Made by a program: the position numbers and the translations under genes. Positions 42,401 through 52,700 of a DNA stretch of 64,000 bases are shown here, piece after piece. The DNA comes from Sabellastarte sp. h YS-2021 (taxonomy: Eukaryota > Annelida > Polychaeta > Sabellida > Sabellidae). The stretch is from contig OZ024928.1 of NCBI GenBank assembly GCA_964017235.1, forward strand, positions 155,644,881 to 155,708,880, read 5' to 3'. How positions within the stretch are numbered: position 1 is the stretch's first letter; each line of letters opens with the position of its first letter. A model generated the notes under the pieces. That model was not told the DNA's origin. It worked only from the letters and a program-made list of their open reading frames with translations, and did not search any database.

Positions 42401-45400
42401 TTTGGTTTTTTCAAAATGAGGCCAAATTTTTTTCATGTTAAATATTCCCTGCAAATTTGGGGAGGATATCTTCACAAAAGACGAGGTATAAAGCTTTATG
42501 TAAAAATGTGGCGAACGGATGCATGGACGGAAGAACTGAATGCCTATCTCTTAACAAAAGCCTACCCATCCCAGGTTTATCAAATTTTCTGACTGTCTGT
42601 GGTGTGGACCTCCCTTTTGTGTCAATGGACAATAAATTATTTGGATTTGTTTCTTGATTGTTGTAGGGGGCTCGATGGTGTAGTGGTTAGAGTGCTCGCC
42701 TCCAACCTCTGAGGATGCCGGTTCGAATCTCGGGCCGGGCGCTTCATGTTGGAAAGTTGGTAGTTACTTGCCGATGCCCAGTGGTTTACAGTGCAGAATC
42801 TTGACCAACTAGTATGCACTGGTTCCTCCACCCGTAAACTACCCGTCACAATATTACCCTGGCTGTTGAACGCGACGTAAAACAACAAATAAATGTAAAT
42901 CTAATCTTGATTGTTGCACCTTAGAGTCTGTCTTGAAATGGAGAGTAAACACTGTAAAAGTCATATTAAAATTACAATTAGTATTATAATCTCCAGACCG
43001 TGTCCTTTGGCCAGTGGAAAATAAAAATGCAAAAGTATACCCAGAAAAAGGCGTCACTTTATTTAAAAAGCTGAAAAAGGGGCCACCAAAATTCAATGTA
43101 AACCCCCTGGTCATCTCGGCCCATTTCAAAGTCGGCCCCCTACTCACTCGGCCCACTACAAACTATAGGCCTATTTAAAGTAGTTGGGTTAAACAAAGTT
43201 TCACATAAAATATTTAATTTTTAAGCAACATTTCTGTTAACAAAATATTGTTAGGAAACCCCACGGAATTCTGTGACCTCATATTTTTCTGTGTATACAT
43301 GAATATAAACCTTTCCATACCTCCAGTGCCATCTCCAACAGTGACGTCACCCATCTGGAGCACAAAATCGGGCACAATTCTATGGATTTTGGTGTTCTTG
43401 TAGTGCAGCTTTTTCTGAAAAAAGACCCAGATTTACTAATCTAGTGACTCCATTGTCTAAACCAAGGGTCTGTATTGAGAATATGAATGAAGTCAACTAT
43501 GAAAACTATGGACGGAAGTATAAAAATAATAAAATATTTCTACTTTCTCTGGTCGTCTGAAATGTACACTGAAAATGAGGATGGCATTTGTATAAAGATT
43601 TTTAATTTCAGATGATTCAGATGCATTTCATAATATTAACAAATTACAGTCAAGATTGCACGTGGAACTTTTTATACGACATTTTAACAGATTGCAGTGG
43701 CAACAAAGAAGTTCATGACTGATGGATAATAATGAGTATTAAACCAAGCCAGAAGGCAGGTGTTCCCTCAACTTTTAAAAATTAAAATTACATCCAGAAT
43801 TTAAATAGTTAAAATGTGCAACCAAAGAAAGCACAGGAAGGTTTCTGTTCTTTAATAAACAGCTTCAGTCCTTCATTGACAGAAAGATATTTTCAGCCAG
43901 TCCAGATGATCGACCTCCATGATATGTCAGTTGGATACCTAATTTAATAATTTGATTTTTAAATTATAATTATAGTTTTCCCACTGTGACTGTAAAGATT
44001 CACATAATATATATTATGCAATATGAAAAAGATACTTCAGAGAACATTTTCTACTTGCAATGAGTGTAGACACTAGTAATTTAAATTAGAGCATAAAAAT
44101 TTATTTTCCCCTGACACGTGGAAAGTGATGATGTATTGAAAGAGATAAACATGTAAAGGTTTGTTGATTCCAAACGTGGCAAGTCTCTTAAAATAATTCA
44201 AACGTGGAATCCTTCAGGACACCTGGGGTAATAATTGAAATCAATTTTCAGATTTAACTAAGCAGCTGTTCAATTATCTTAATGTAAACATTATGTCAGT
44301 TCTGCTTATTTCTTGACAATATCATTCAACAGATACTGTCATGTGTATTCACTTATTTTAAGGCAATAAATGCTCTCTCATCAATAACTCAGTGATATCA
44401 TTGGTACGTGGCATAGTCATCCCTTATAAAAGCTATGTGTGTCCACAATTAGTGGTATTTCATATAAAAAATTGAGTTTTTTGATACCCTAAAATTTGTG
44501 TACTAACTTTGTTTCTTGAACCTACAGATTTTGCATTTTTGGGTATTGGAATGAAGCCATTTAAAATTTTCTTTGTTTCTACTCATCAAAAGTCGATTGA
44601 ATCTAATCTACTATTTTGCAGGCTCAGTATCTTCCCACGTGGAGGAACTCAGTGTCCTAAACAGAAGAACCAGAAAAAGTGACAAAAACGACAGTAAAAT
44701 AAGTTCCGTTTTATCTGGATTAAATTTTAACTTCTTTAATGACATGAAATTTTAAAAGCTGTTGAGGCAATATTTGAATGATATGTTAAAGGTTGTATAT
44801 TCTGAGAGTGGGTCAATTTTTCTACTCAACATCCACCAAGAGCCGTATATGATCAATATACCAGGATATAATCAGTTGTGTTCCCCCTTGCCCCAATATT
44901 ACTAGCTTGGATATGTTCTACCCATTTTGGGTAAACAAATGCTAATTTTTAATTAGTATTTTAAAACTATGAAACCTAAAATATGCAATAAATATATTTA
45001 TATTCATTTTGCTACATTAAAATCGCCAAACAAATGACAGAGTTAATAATTGTATATTTTGTATATTGACTGGTGCTATTATAATGTTTAAAAACATTTG
45101 ATAAACATTCTCTAAACAGACATTTTTTCTGAAAACATTTATCAAACGTTTATAAAATAACTCAAGAGACTGAGGTTTGACTGAAAAATGTTTTTAAACT
45201 TTATAAATAGCTCACGAAATGAAGGTTATAATGGAAATGTTTTTCATCATTGACAGTATAGATAAAAAGTTAAAACAACATTTGTTGACAATGTTTACTC
45301 TAAAAATGTTTTTCACATTTAATAGCAACTTGCTTTCATACTCATCATTTTAAAGTGTTTTTTGAAACATTTTCTATCAAATGTTTTAACATTCTATAAC

Positions 45401-47220
45401 AAACGTTTTTCCTACCCATAATTTCAGGATATCTGTTAAATGTTTACCCTCAAATATTTGCAAACAAAGATGGTGGTGAGCAATAATAGGGGATATTTGA
45501 GGACTTTATCAAACATTACCCCACATGCAGTGCCTAAAAGTAAGAATTGAATGGGGGCACAATTTTTAAGCCACTACCTTATAATTTTAGACATACAAGT
45601 AATACTTTCATTAGTGAGCAACCTAAAACATGTTGAATTTGACCTCTATTCTATTCTATGCCATTTTGTATTTCTGTACTAATCTCTGCCAGGCAGACTC
45701 TAAGGTGCAACACCAAAATCGGCCAGGATAGTAGCCACATCAGTCAAGTACTGTCTAACCCACCTGCGGTCATGCATGTGAATGAAACATGTCTTATAAA
45801 TATTGCAGACATGATCAGTAAAGGAGAAATTAGCATTAAACCAGACACCAAGGTTCTTTAAAACAACTAAACAACTGCTGGAAGCATGAAATTACCAAAT
45901 ATCCTAACTCGGAGATAGGGATCTAATTTCTTGAGCATGTGATCCAAAGATGGTAAACTCTGTTTTATCAGGGTTTAATTTGAGCATACTTGGCGATATC
46001 CATTCTTGAACATCCAGAAGACATGAATTCAGTTTGTCAAAAATAGGGGTTGCATTTTTGTGAGACATATGAATAAACATCTGGGTATCGTCTGCATAAA
46101 AGTGGAACTTAAAGTCAGGGTGCATTCCAATAACCTTACTCAAAGGAGTGGTGTATAAAGAGAACAGTAGAGGACCAAGGACTGAGCCTTGTGGTACTCC
46201 AAACAGCAGCTCACGTAATTCAGAGAGGTTTGACCCAATTTTAACTCCTTGGAAATGGTGTCTGAGATAGGACATAAACCACTTGAAGGCCATGCTACAC
46301 ACACCAAACCATGACTTAAGACAATTAAAAGAGCAGTGTGGTCAATTATGTCTGACCTAAATTAAAGTCAATATTGCTAAGCAATGCCAAAGTAATATTT
46401 TTGAGACATTATAATGTTCATTTGCAACATTTTTCTAACATTTGTCATTAAACGTTTCAAAAATGGTCTTAATAAAACGTCTTGATAACCTTCTATTATA
46501 GATCTGTTTTATACCCACCATTTTTTAACCTTCACCACTCGTTTGACTCCAAATGTTCGCAAACCTTAAAAATGTTTACTGGGTGACTATGGATATGTTT
46601 CGCAGCTAATTTTGCATAAACAAATGCAGTAGAAATCCATATTTTTAGGTAAATATGGACTTATATAACTTATTTTTTAATCCAAGTGGTGAATAATGAA
46701 TGTAAAATAACCTTTATAAAGTTGATTCTAAAATTTACTATTCAAAAAGACAGACGATATATATAATATTTATGTCTATTAATTTTGGTCTTAATTTACT
46801 TGTGTAAAAATTTTGTCAATATATACCTCACTCATATATTTTCTTATTCTAATTCCTGTGCAAAAAAAAAAAGTAAAAGCAATGTTGTTATCTTGTTATT
46901 TAGGGGTAAATACTGGTAGAAATGCAAAATACTAATAAGCCATAACACATATATCAAACAACACCATCTAGACTTACGCCTCCTCTGTTGTAGCCTTTTA
47001 CAAGGCTGACAAAGTTGAGAGCTGTCATGGGGGCCGCCTCTCCAAACACTGCAACAGTGAACCTTCCTCTGTAGTTCTCGCCAGGCCCATCCATGTCCTT
47101 GACCTCTATATCAAACCAGCACTCCGCGGTCACTGTGGTGTTCTTGCACAGACCCACCCCAAACAGAGACACGATGGTAACCAGGAATAGCAGCGACATG
47201 ATTGGTTGCAGAAGTGTAAT
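36315..47220 (-). CDS. Secreted/ER cyclophilin 1 (peptidyl-prolyl cis-trans isomerase), complete
   Basis: Minus-strand exons: 46978-47199 (start ATG at 47197-47199), 43321-43414, 38811-38995, 36315-36464; 651 bases coding for 216 residues, the length of cyclophilin B. The N-terminus [18 protein letters not shown] is a signal peptide. The fold follows: [56 protein letters not shown]. Active-site residues matching CypA R55, F60, Q63, W121 and H126 are present (R86, F91, Q94, W152, H157). Differences are V92 for Met61, M95 for Gly64 and Y144 for Phe113, and ADVI replaces the usual GKV. It would catalyse prolyl isomerisation in the secretory pathway. The C-terminus STEDL may be a retention signal (inference). 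Introns hold a tyrosine-recombinase relic, a MITE, a SINE and a LINE fragment. Confidence 0.92.
37315..37376. repeat. 31-bp perfect tandem duplication
   Basis: GATGCTAGAGGACCCTAGGA... occurs at 37315-37345 and again at 37346-37376 with no difference. Confidence 0.9.
37396..38044 (+). pseudogene. Tyrosine recombinase, eukaryotic mobile-element type, probably inactive
   Basis: Open from about 37396 ([20 protein letters not shown]) through the ATG at 37469 to the stop at 38044. It contains [46 protein letters not shown] and [16 protein letters not shown]. These are the catalytic-domain motifs of recombinases in DIRS/Ngaro/Crypton-like elements. The HxxR motif is present (HTFR) and a Tyr candidate lies in WRYI, but the box I position usually read as FLRLSNL is FLHLSNL here, so the first catalytic Arg is replaced by His. 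The N-terminal DNA-binding part is missing. Dead or highly diverged by inference. Confidence 0.7.
38811..38995 (-). CDS. Cyclophilin 1 exon ([18 protein letters not shown]...)
   Basis: 185 bases; minus-strand acceptor 'cttttcag' and donor GTAAG. It contains [19 protein letters not shown] and [18 protein letters not shown], the core of the ligand pocket. Confidence 0.95.
38996..40981 (-). other. Cyclophilin 1 intron, no recognised element
   Basis: AT-rich; from about 40420 it contains diverged 'gaccataac' and 'aagttt' motifs that may be old satellite remnants. No coding signal. Confidence 0.45.
40982..41330. mobile_element. TTAA-flanked MITE with about 55-bp terminal inverted repeats
   Basis: TTAA at 40978-40981 and 41331-41334 flank termini TTACGAAAGAGTATTAGTGCC-like and its inverted partner ending TATACTCTTTCGTAC. 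The inverted repeats continue through 'ccaccagtggggttgtttt' to 'atatctgtgttgg'. The interior is a set of about eight spaced units of 'cgccaacacagatgaaaa'-type, each near 27 bp. TTAA duplication is the piggyBac habit (also Kolobok); superfamily is inference. Confidence 0.75.
41360..42240. repeat. TGACCT-rich tandem array, about 157-bp units
   Basis: Two shorter units of 'caggtattaagcaaacctgtgggtagt' (41370 and 41450 areas) are followed by about five units with 'ttgaccttgaagcaggggtcaaagatcaaat' and 'ttttcacatttcgaagc'. Diverged and non-coding. It may be the core of another satellite-cored transposon whose ends I could not fix. Confidence 0.65.
42666..42900 (+). repeat. tRNA-derived SINE, copy 1
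   Basis: A tRNA-like head with A box 'tggtgtagtggttagagtgc' and B box 'ggttcgaatctc', then the body 'tggtagttacttgccgatgc' and tail 'gcgacgtaaaacaacaaata'. Lies in a cyclophilin 1 intron. Confidence 0.85.
42901..43320 (-). other. Cyclophilin 1 intron segment
   Basis: Contains a pyrimidine/GC-mixed stretch at 42990-43150 with repeated 'cggccc' but no recognisable feature. Confidence 0.4.
43321..43414 (-). CDS. Cyclophilin 1 exon ([17 protein letters not shown]...)
   Basis: 94 bases; acceptor 'tttttcag' and donor GTATGG on the minus strand. It carries the catalytic Arg (IHRIVP) and LQMGD, and ends with one base of a split Gly codon. Confidence 0.93.
43415..45059 (-). other. Cyclophilin 1 first intron, unassigned part
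   Basis: AT-rich with no coding signal. Nothing supported. Confidence 0.45.
45060..46580. repeat. AACGTTT/AAATGTTT-rich AT repeat split by a LINE fragment
   Basis: 45060-45480 and 46380-46580 are both rich in 'aaaatgttttt', 'aacgttt' and 'aacattt' motifs in both orientations, ending near 'aaatgtttactgggtgacta'. A LINE fragment lies between them. Probably one old repeat interrupted by the LINE. Ends are not defined. Confidence 0.4.
45660..46380 (-). pseudogene. CR1-like LINE reverse transcriptase fragment
   Basis: A minus-strand frame (45904-46302) encodes [53 protein letters not shown] and [10 protein letters not shown], the RT palm motifs including YADD. Upstream in another frame is [11 protein letters not shown]; downstream is [14 protein letters not shown] with later stops. 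Frameshifts and truncation make it a relic. CR1/Jockey-group by motif spacing. Confidence 0.85.
46978..47220 (-). CDS. Cyclophilin 1 exon with start codon and signal peptide
   Basis: Donor GTAAG is read on the minus strand just below 46978. It encodes 74 residues from MSLLFL to KGYNRGG. Bases 47200-47220 are 5'UTR after a plausible acceptor (minus-strand 'gttcttcag'), implying a separate upstream non-coding exon. Confidence 0.9.
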
Positions 47221-47462
47221 CTGAAGAACAAATGTTTTTATACCATCACCAGCTCCTGCATAAAACATAGGACAAATTCTTATACATGCACTCACATTTT
47301 GTATCTCTTAGAACATTGCTATGGTAACCTAAAATATTCTGTATTGTCTTATTTAGTATTGTATTCTGTACTGTGTTGTTGGTATTTATAATAAGCACAA
47401 CATCTCATTTATAACAGTATTAAAAGTGCAAGTACAGCCCAAACTTTAGTGACATACACTCC

Positions 47463-48051
47463 CCAGTTACACATGGCTGGATGTACTGCCGGATCGTGGC
47501 AGGATTCCTTATTTGAATGGTTGAGTGATTTACGGATCATCTTTTCTGCCCGTACGGCCATCCGTAACATCTGTAATGTCCTTGTGGCTTCTGCCACGGA
47601 TGCCATGTGTCTGTGGTGACGCCACTAAAAAATCAAACCACTTGATTTTTCCGTAAAGGTTTTGTGGATCTTATCTATAATTGATATCTCTTCCGTATCT
47701 CATCTGTAGCTCTTCTGTGACTGTCCTTATTGTCCGCATACCCATCCTGGATGTCCTTGTGTCCCTTACATCCTTGACGCCTCCGCGGCAAAAAATACCC
47801 ATAAAACATTGATGGGTCTAACCGGATCTGCTATGGACTGACACGGAAAGGGTTTGTGGATTAAAAAACAGCCATAAGACCAATCCTTGGTGCGATCTTT
47901 TCATCCGCAAACCTGTCCGTAGCGGTCCATATATCCGTGGCAGTTCCGTAAATCTTTTACATGACCACCCTCATCCCTTGTGCATCCCTATCAGTTACCA
48001 TATATGGAACCATGGGGTATATCCTTGGCGTCTCCAGCTATGTGTAACTGG
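47463..48051. mobile_element. TIR element with 19-bp inverted repeats (589 bp)
   Basis: CCAGTTACACATGGCTGGA at 47463-47481 is repeated inverted at 48033-48051 with one mismatch. The interior is GC-richer than its surroundings and repeats 'atccgta' and 'gtccttg' motifs. No ORF of a transposase. A target duplication was not evident. Confidence 0.6.
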
Positions 48052-48059
48052 CCCCTAAC

Positions 48060-48894
48060 CGAAAGAGTCTCAGGCATGACCATTTATCAATGTCCCTGAG
48101 CTTCTTTAGCCCACTCTGGGGTAGGACGCAATGACACAAGACTACTGTTTAAAGGGGTCATCCAGGCCATAATGTATCTGTCTGAATGTGGGACTGAACC
48201 AATTTCCTCTATGTTCCTAGGGGAGTATGTTACCCAGTAAGCCATAGAGGCTGATTTTATAGCTATTTGAATCAACTATTTAGATAATTATCTAATACTA
48301 ATCCAGTAGTATTTATGTGGTAATAACTCAATACTACTAGATACTACTTTATGCTTTTGTCTTAACGTATAAGATTCTTAAAACAGCAAGGACCGTATTG
48401 GGACAAGCTGCTAGTGTTTTACAAATATAGTTGTGAGCTAGACAAGAACCCTTGCCCACAAATGTCAGACCTAAATATGTATTTTTAAAAAGCCCTGATA
48501 CAACCACTATGCTACTGGGACTCCCTATCTCTATCTCCCTATATGTAGAGTTGTATATATTTAGTTTAAAAATCATATGAAACACTAATAGAGCACAGAA
48601 TTCTGCCAAGTCCGGCGAGTATCCCTGTATTGTAATTTCATGCAAATATTCTTTTTCATATTCGGAGTAACCTCAATCACGAATCCAAGCTCGTTTAAAA
48701 TGGGACTGTTAAAATAGGGATTTTTGTTAATTCGGATGTGTGATCCAGGTCATTCCTTTGATCAGATATTATCCAAATTAAATAAAGATGCATTTCCTAG
48801 TTTTGGAGTAATCACAGAGACAGACAATTGAACTTAAAACATAACTTACTTGGCTGAGATAAGTAATATTATCCTATTTAATTGGATTTATTTA
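48060..48894. other. Intergenic/intron, nothing recognised
   Basis: Contains 'gtgggactgaaccaat' near 48188, weakly B-box-like on the minus strand, but not enough for a SINE call. Otherwise AT-rich. Confidence 0.4.
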
Positions 48895-49695
48895 GATTTA
48901 TTTTTTGTTTGAAGTCGCGTTCAACAGCCAGGGTCATATTGCAATGGGTAGTTTATGGGTGGAGGAGCCAGTGTATATACAAAATTCAAAACATCTCTTG
49001 ACCCTGCAAATTATCTCACTTGGAATTTACAAAAGTCTGAAAGATCTCTTTTTGCCCAATTTCGGTGTGGAATTTTACGGTTGAGGGTGGAAAGTGGTAG
49101 ATTTTGTAACCTTGAGCTTGGTCAAAGAATTTGCCAAATGTGTGATAATGCAATTGAAGACAAGTTTCATTTTCTATGTATTTGTCCTATAAACCAAAAT
49201 CTTAGAGAAAATCTGTATTCATCATATTATAATATATCCAATAATTTTATTGATTTATCCAATGACCAAAAATTTGTTTATATCTTGAAACAACCTATAC
49301 GTAACCTAATTAAATATGTAACTTTAGCATGGAATTTAAGGAAAAGTAAGTTATTTTATTAAATATTTATCTGGTTTTACAAATTCACCACACAGTACTA
49401 ATTTACAGTTTTATTTTCAAAGTGACATATAAGCCCATGTGGGCTGGGTATCTCATCATAATTTATTTTTTCTTGTTGTTGCTGTTATATAAATCGCTAC
49501 ATGTCACTATGATAAATAAACTCTTATGTCTTATGTGTTATGCATACTAGTTAGTCAAGATTCTGCACTGTAAACTACCGGGCATCGACAAGTAACTACC
49601 AACTTTTCAACATGAAGTGCCTGGGCCGAGATTCGAAATGGAGACCTCAGAGGTTGACAGCGAGGGCTCAAACTGCTACACCACCGAACCCCCTG
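48895..49695 (-). repeat. tRNA-derived SINE, copy 2, split by a LINE 3' end
   Basis: 48895-48977 is the minus-strand SINE tail ('gtcgcgttcaacagccaggg' to 'ggaggagccagtg'). The body and head continue at 49541-49695 ('atactagttagtcaagattc' to the B box 'gattcgaaat'). The joined order matches copy 1, so the 560-bp LINE piece entered a pre-existing SINE. Confidence 0.75.
48975..49537 (+). pseudogene. LINE 3' end B: zinc-knuckle C-terminus and 3'UTR
   Basis: Frame to 49362 encodes SERSLFAQFRCGILRLRVES, RICQMCDNAIEDKFHFLCIC and ends LRKSKLFY. The C-x2-C...H...C knuckle, the 3'UTR hairpin in 'aagcccatgtgggctgggta' and the '...cactatgataaataaact' end match the fragment at 26520-27065. It is 5' truncated and inserted in a SINE. 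Confidence 0.75.
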
Positions 49696-49699
49696 CTAT

Positions 49700-50466
49700 A
49701 TAATCAAAGACCACTTACTGCTATTTATTGTTTGAAAAGGGATGTATAAAAGCTCAAATGGGAAGGGAAAATGTGTGGAACTACAATCTTCATGTATTTT
49801 AATCATTTTATCATTAGAAGTATTGACATTTAATAATAATTTCATTTACAACTTACTGAAATGGGGGCAATTTTATCTGCATATATTTAATATAAATTGT
49901 TACTGATACTCTAGTCACTTTTAAAATTGCTGTGTATTTTATGAACATACAGATGACACAATGATGAAATGTACCAATTAAAATATAGAGATGTTATCAT
50001 ATGGTCCATTTTGTTTTCTTAATATCTCACAAATGTAAAGGTACACAACCTGAACCTTGCCAAAACACGGGAAATGTGTCAACTGATGACTTATGTTTTA
50101 TGTTAATGAATTCTTACTTAATTTGAAACAAATGCGACATTATATAATAAATTGTGTATGGAACTTATTCACACATCAGAGACATTAATTCAAAATTATC
50201 ATCAAAATTTAAATGAGCAAAGACAACTCACTTTTTATAATAATATTCCGAGTGTAAATATACCAATAAGTCAAGCTGTTAGCCACATTGTGTTTTACAT
50301 GCTATTTTTTACTTAAACCTAATATTTATTTACCATATCTTAAAATATTATTCTAAAGAAACCATTTTTATGGTAACTACCCAAGAAATATTTGGCATTC
50401 CCTCAGATATTTGCATTAACTCATTCAAATTTAAAACTTTTTAAAATTTCTGCCTGTACAACTTAC
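49700..50466 (-). other. Cyclophilin 1 5'UTR intron (candidate), nothing recognised
   Basis: AT-rich with no element found. It would be part of the intron between the 5'UTR exon and the coding exon if the promoter call is right. Confidence 0.4.
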
Positions 50467-50590
50467 CTTTGTTTTTCAAATCTTTGACAGCTACTGGCAG
50501 AGATGTGATATCCTAAATGTGTAACCTTATACTGCTGCAGAAATGTTGTGGAATGTTGTAATTCTTGCCCTGGGAACATCCCTTTATATA
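50467..50590 (-). promoter_or_regulatory. Candidate promoter and 5'UTR exon of cyclophilin 1
   Basis: On the minus strand a TATATAAA box (50583-50590) is followed by about 90 bases without ATG below the expected start site near 50558, ending 'aaacaaag' and a consensus donor GTAAGT at 50461-50466. The next downstream acceptor is the one at 47221, before the start-codon exon. Placement and strand fit; transcription is not shown. Confidence 0.45.
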
Positions 50591-50807
50591 GACCCTCCCT
50601 GGTGATGACTGATACAATCCACGGGGCACTGTATTGGTGACAACTCAGCAGATCCACTTCAAACTCCCACAGGTGTTCCATTTTTACTAGCCTTTATCTA
50701 GTCTCTTGAGTCTCTATTGAACAAAAGTCCAACTAGGTGTTTTACATTCTTAATAACATTTGGGGTTATATCAGCACAGGCTACAGTGTATCTCAAGTGT
50801 TGCCATG

Positions 50808-50882
50808 ATTTAGAGTCGAACCCACAAGCTCAGAGATGAAAATACAAGACTTGTTAACCAACTAACTACTGTAGCCACTTGG
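50808..50882 (-). repeat. Second tRNA-like SINE head (different type)
   Basis: Minus strand: A-box-like 'gtagttagttggttaaca' and B box 'gggttcgactc' about 35 bases apart, but the remainder does not fold as a tRNA and has no CCA-side acceptor. Probably a SINE remnant. Confidence 0.4.
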
Positions 50883-51206
50883 ATCTTATCCATATCATTT
50901 AAATTCACATATGTTCAGGATTATGATATCATATATTTTAATATCTGAGACAGAATTCACACAGGGCTTCAAATATCAACCCAAAATCAGCAGAGTTTTG
51001 TCTTATATTTCATATAATTTTAAAGGATTTTTGGCCAAAGAATTCCTAGCTCAAATCAATAAATTATATCCATCTTATGCATCCCATCAAATAACCACTG
51101 CTATGACACCCCTAGCTGTCTAATATTTAATGCATGGGGTGAAAATGAAGTCTGAGACTGTTAGTGAGCGTTAAGTTATAAAACTTAAGCCTCAAAAGAC
51201 AAATAT

Positions 51207-51449
51207 AGGGGGCCACAGTGGCAGAGTGGTAACACTCTCGCCTCCCACCTCTGAGGCCGGGGTTCGATCCCCGTCATGGCCTGAAGTGGGAAAGCTGGTA
51301 GTTGCTTGCCGTTGGTCGGCAGTTTACAGTACAGAACCCTAACGAACTGTATGTACTGGTTTCCTCTGCCCTTCCAACTACCCGTCGTTATATGACCTGT
51401 ACAGTGTTGAAAGCGACGTAAAACCCCAAATAAATAAAATAAAAATAAA
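51207..51449 (+). repeat. tRNA-derived SINE, copy 3, with 15-bp target duplication
   Basis: TCAAAAGACAAATAT flanks it at 51192-51206 and 51450-51464. A box 'tggcagagtggtaacactc', B box 'ggttcgatcccc', body with 'ggcagtttacagtacagaac' and tail 'gcgacgtaaaaccccaaata'. The intact duplication indicates a recent insertion. Confidence 0.93.
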
Positions 51450-51464
51450 TCAAAAGACAAATAT

Positions 51465-52440
51465 TAGACTTTTCCATGTTTTTTCCTTGTTCTTTAGATT
51501 TAAGAGAGCTAGAGAGAACGAAAACAGTTATAATTGTCAGTACATGTGTTTTATAGATATTATCTAAATATAAACCAGATATGATAGTTGTTCAAAACAA
51601 CCCATAAATTATTAGGGGCATGTCATAAACACGACTTGCAGTCTAGAAAATGTATATTCTAGTTGGATCTCCCAGAAAGGCTAGCTTAAATCTTCAGGTT
51701 CTTTTACAACTTTAATCCTCTTAAGGTCCTGTTAAGTGTGGATGCATGTGTGTGTGTGTGACAACGTGTATGTTTTGTCCATGTGGCTTCAGGTGGAAGT
51801 GAACAAAAGTGTACTCTTATACAAAGGCATTTTTGTTATTCTTAAATGATTTTATCCATCCCCGGAATGTCAACATGCAACACACAAATCCCAGTTAGCT
51901 AATTAATTTATTAGTGTATGTAGACTTCATTATTTTCCATTGACGTAAAAATAAGCTGAAATTGATTTTATAGAGTGGTTATTGACTTAAGTTGTTGTAT
52001 TTTACAATTTGGTTTGGGCTATTTGGGACGATGTTTAAAGAGACTTTTTGGTCACCTTAAAAGATGAAATAATTTCCTCTCCTCGATTTGCACACATGGG
52101 GTCGTGTGTGTGGCACATCATGTCGAATTTAATCCACTACAGTTGTGAAAGTGTTAAAACGTATTGATTAAATCTGTGCATAAAGAATTCCAGTGATAAC
52201 CAACCCCAACAAACGTGGATTGTTAACATAATGTAATCAATACGATAGAATGATGAAATTACAGTGATATGCTTCAAAAGAAAAAAAAACACATCAGATT
52301 TGTTGGATTCTAATGTAAGGAAACTTGAACCACTAAATAAAGGATTGCAAAAAAGACAACACCAGAAAGCAGATCAGATTGAACGTTTTGAATTGAAAAA
52401 AAATTAAAAACTTAATGTATATTTGTTGTGAATAGTTTGT
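51465..52440. other. Intergenic, nothing recognised
   Basis: AT-rich, with a TG microsatellite near 51749-51760. No gene or repeat family identified. Confidence 0.4.
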
Positions 52441-52503
52441 GCTCTCAAAAACAGTTTACTTTAATTAGTTACTGCTCTCAGAAACAGTTTACTTTAATTA
52501 CTT

Positions 52504-52590
<87 letters not shown>

Positions 52591-52700
52591 TATATTAATT
52601 AATTAATTGATCGATTGATTAATCGATTAATTAATCAATTAATTATTAATTAATTAATCAATTATTGATTAATTAATCAATCAATTAATTAATTACCCAA
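52441..52700. repeat. 33-bp duplication followed by (AATC)n and ATTA/TTGA microsatellite
   Basis: 'ctctcaaaaacagtttactt' and its near copy lie about 33 bases apart at 52442-52505. Then about 22 uninterrupted AATC units run to about 52590, followed by mixed ATTA, ATTG and ATCG tetramers reading similarly on both strands to 52694. Confidence 0.9.

Noticed and set aside
42666-42740. tRNA gene
   Set aside because: A and B boxes are present, but the arms do not pair as a tRNA and the sequence continues into a repeated SINE body; likewise at 51207 and 61990.
42854-43156. 100-codon minus-strand frame
   Set aside because: It overlaps the SINE tail and intronic sequence; no recognisable protein.
47409-47606. 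65-codon minus-strand frame upstream of cyclophilin 1
   Set aside because: Most of it lies within the 47463-48051 inverted-repeat element; no homology seen.
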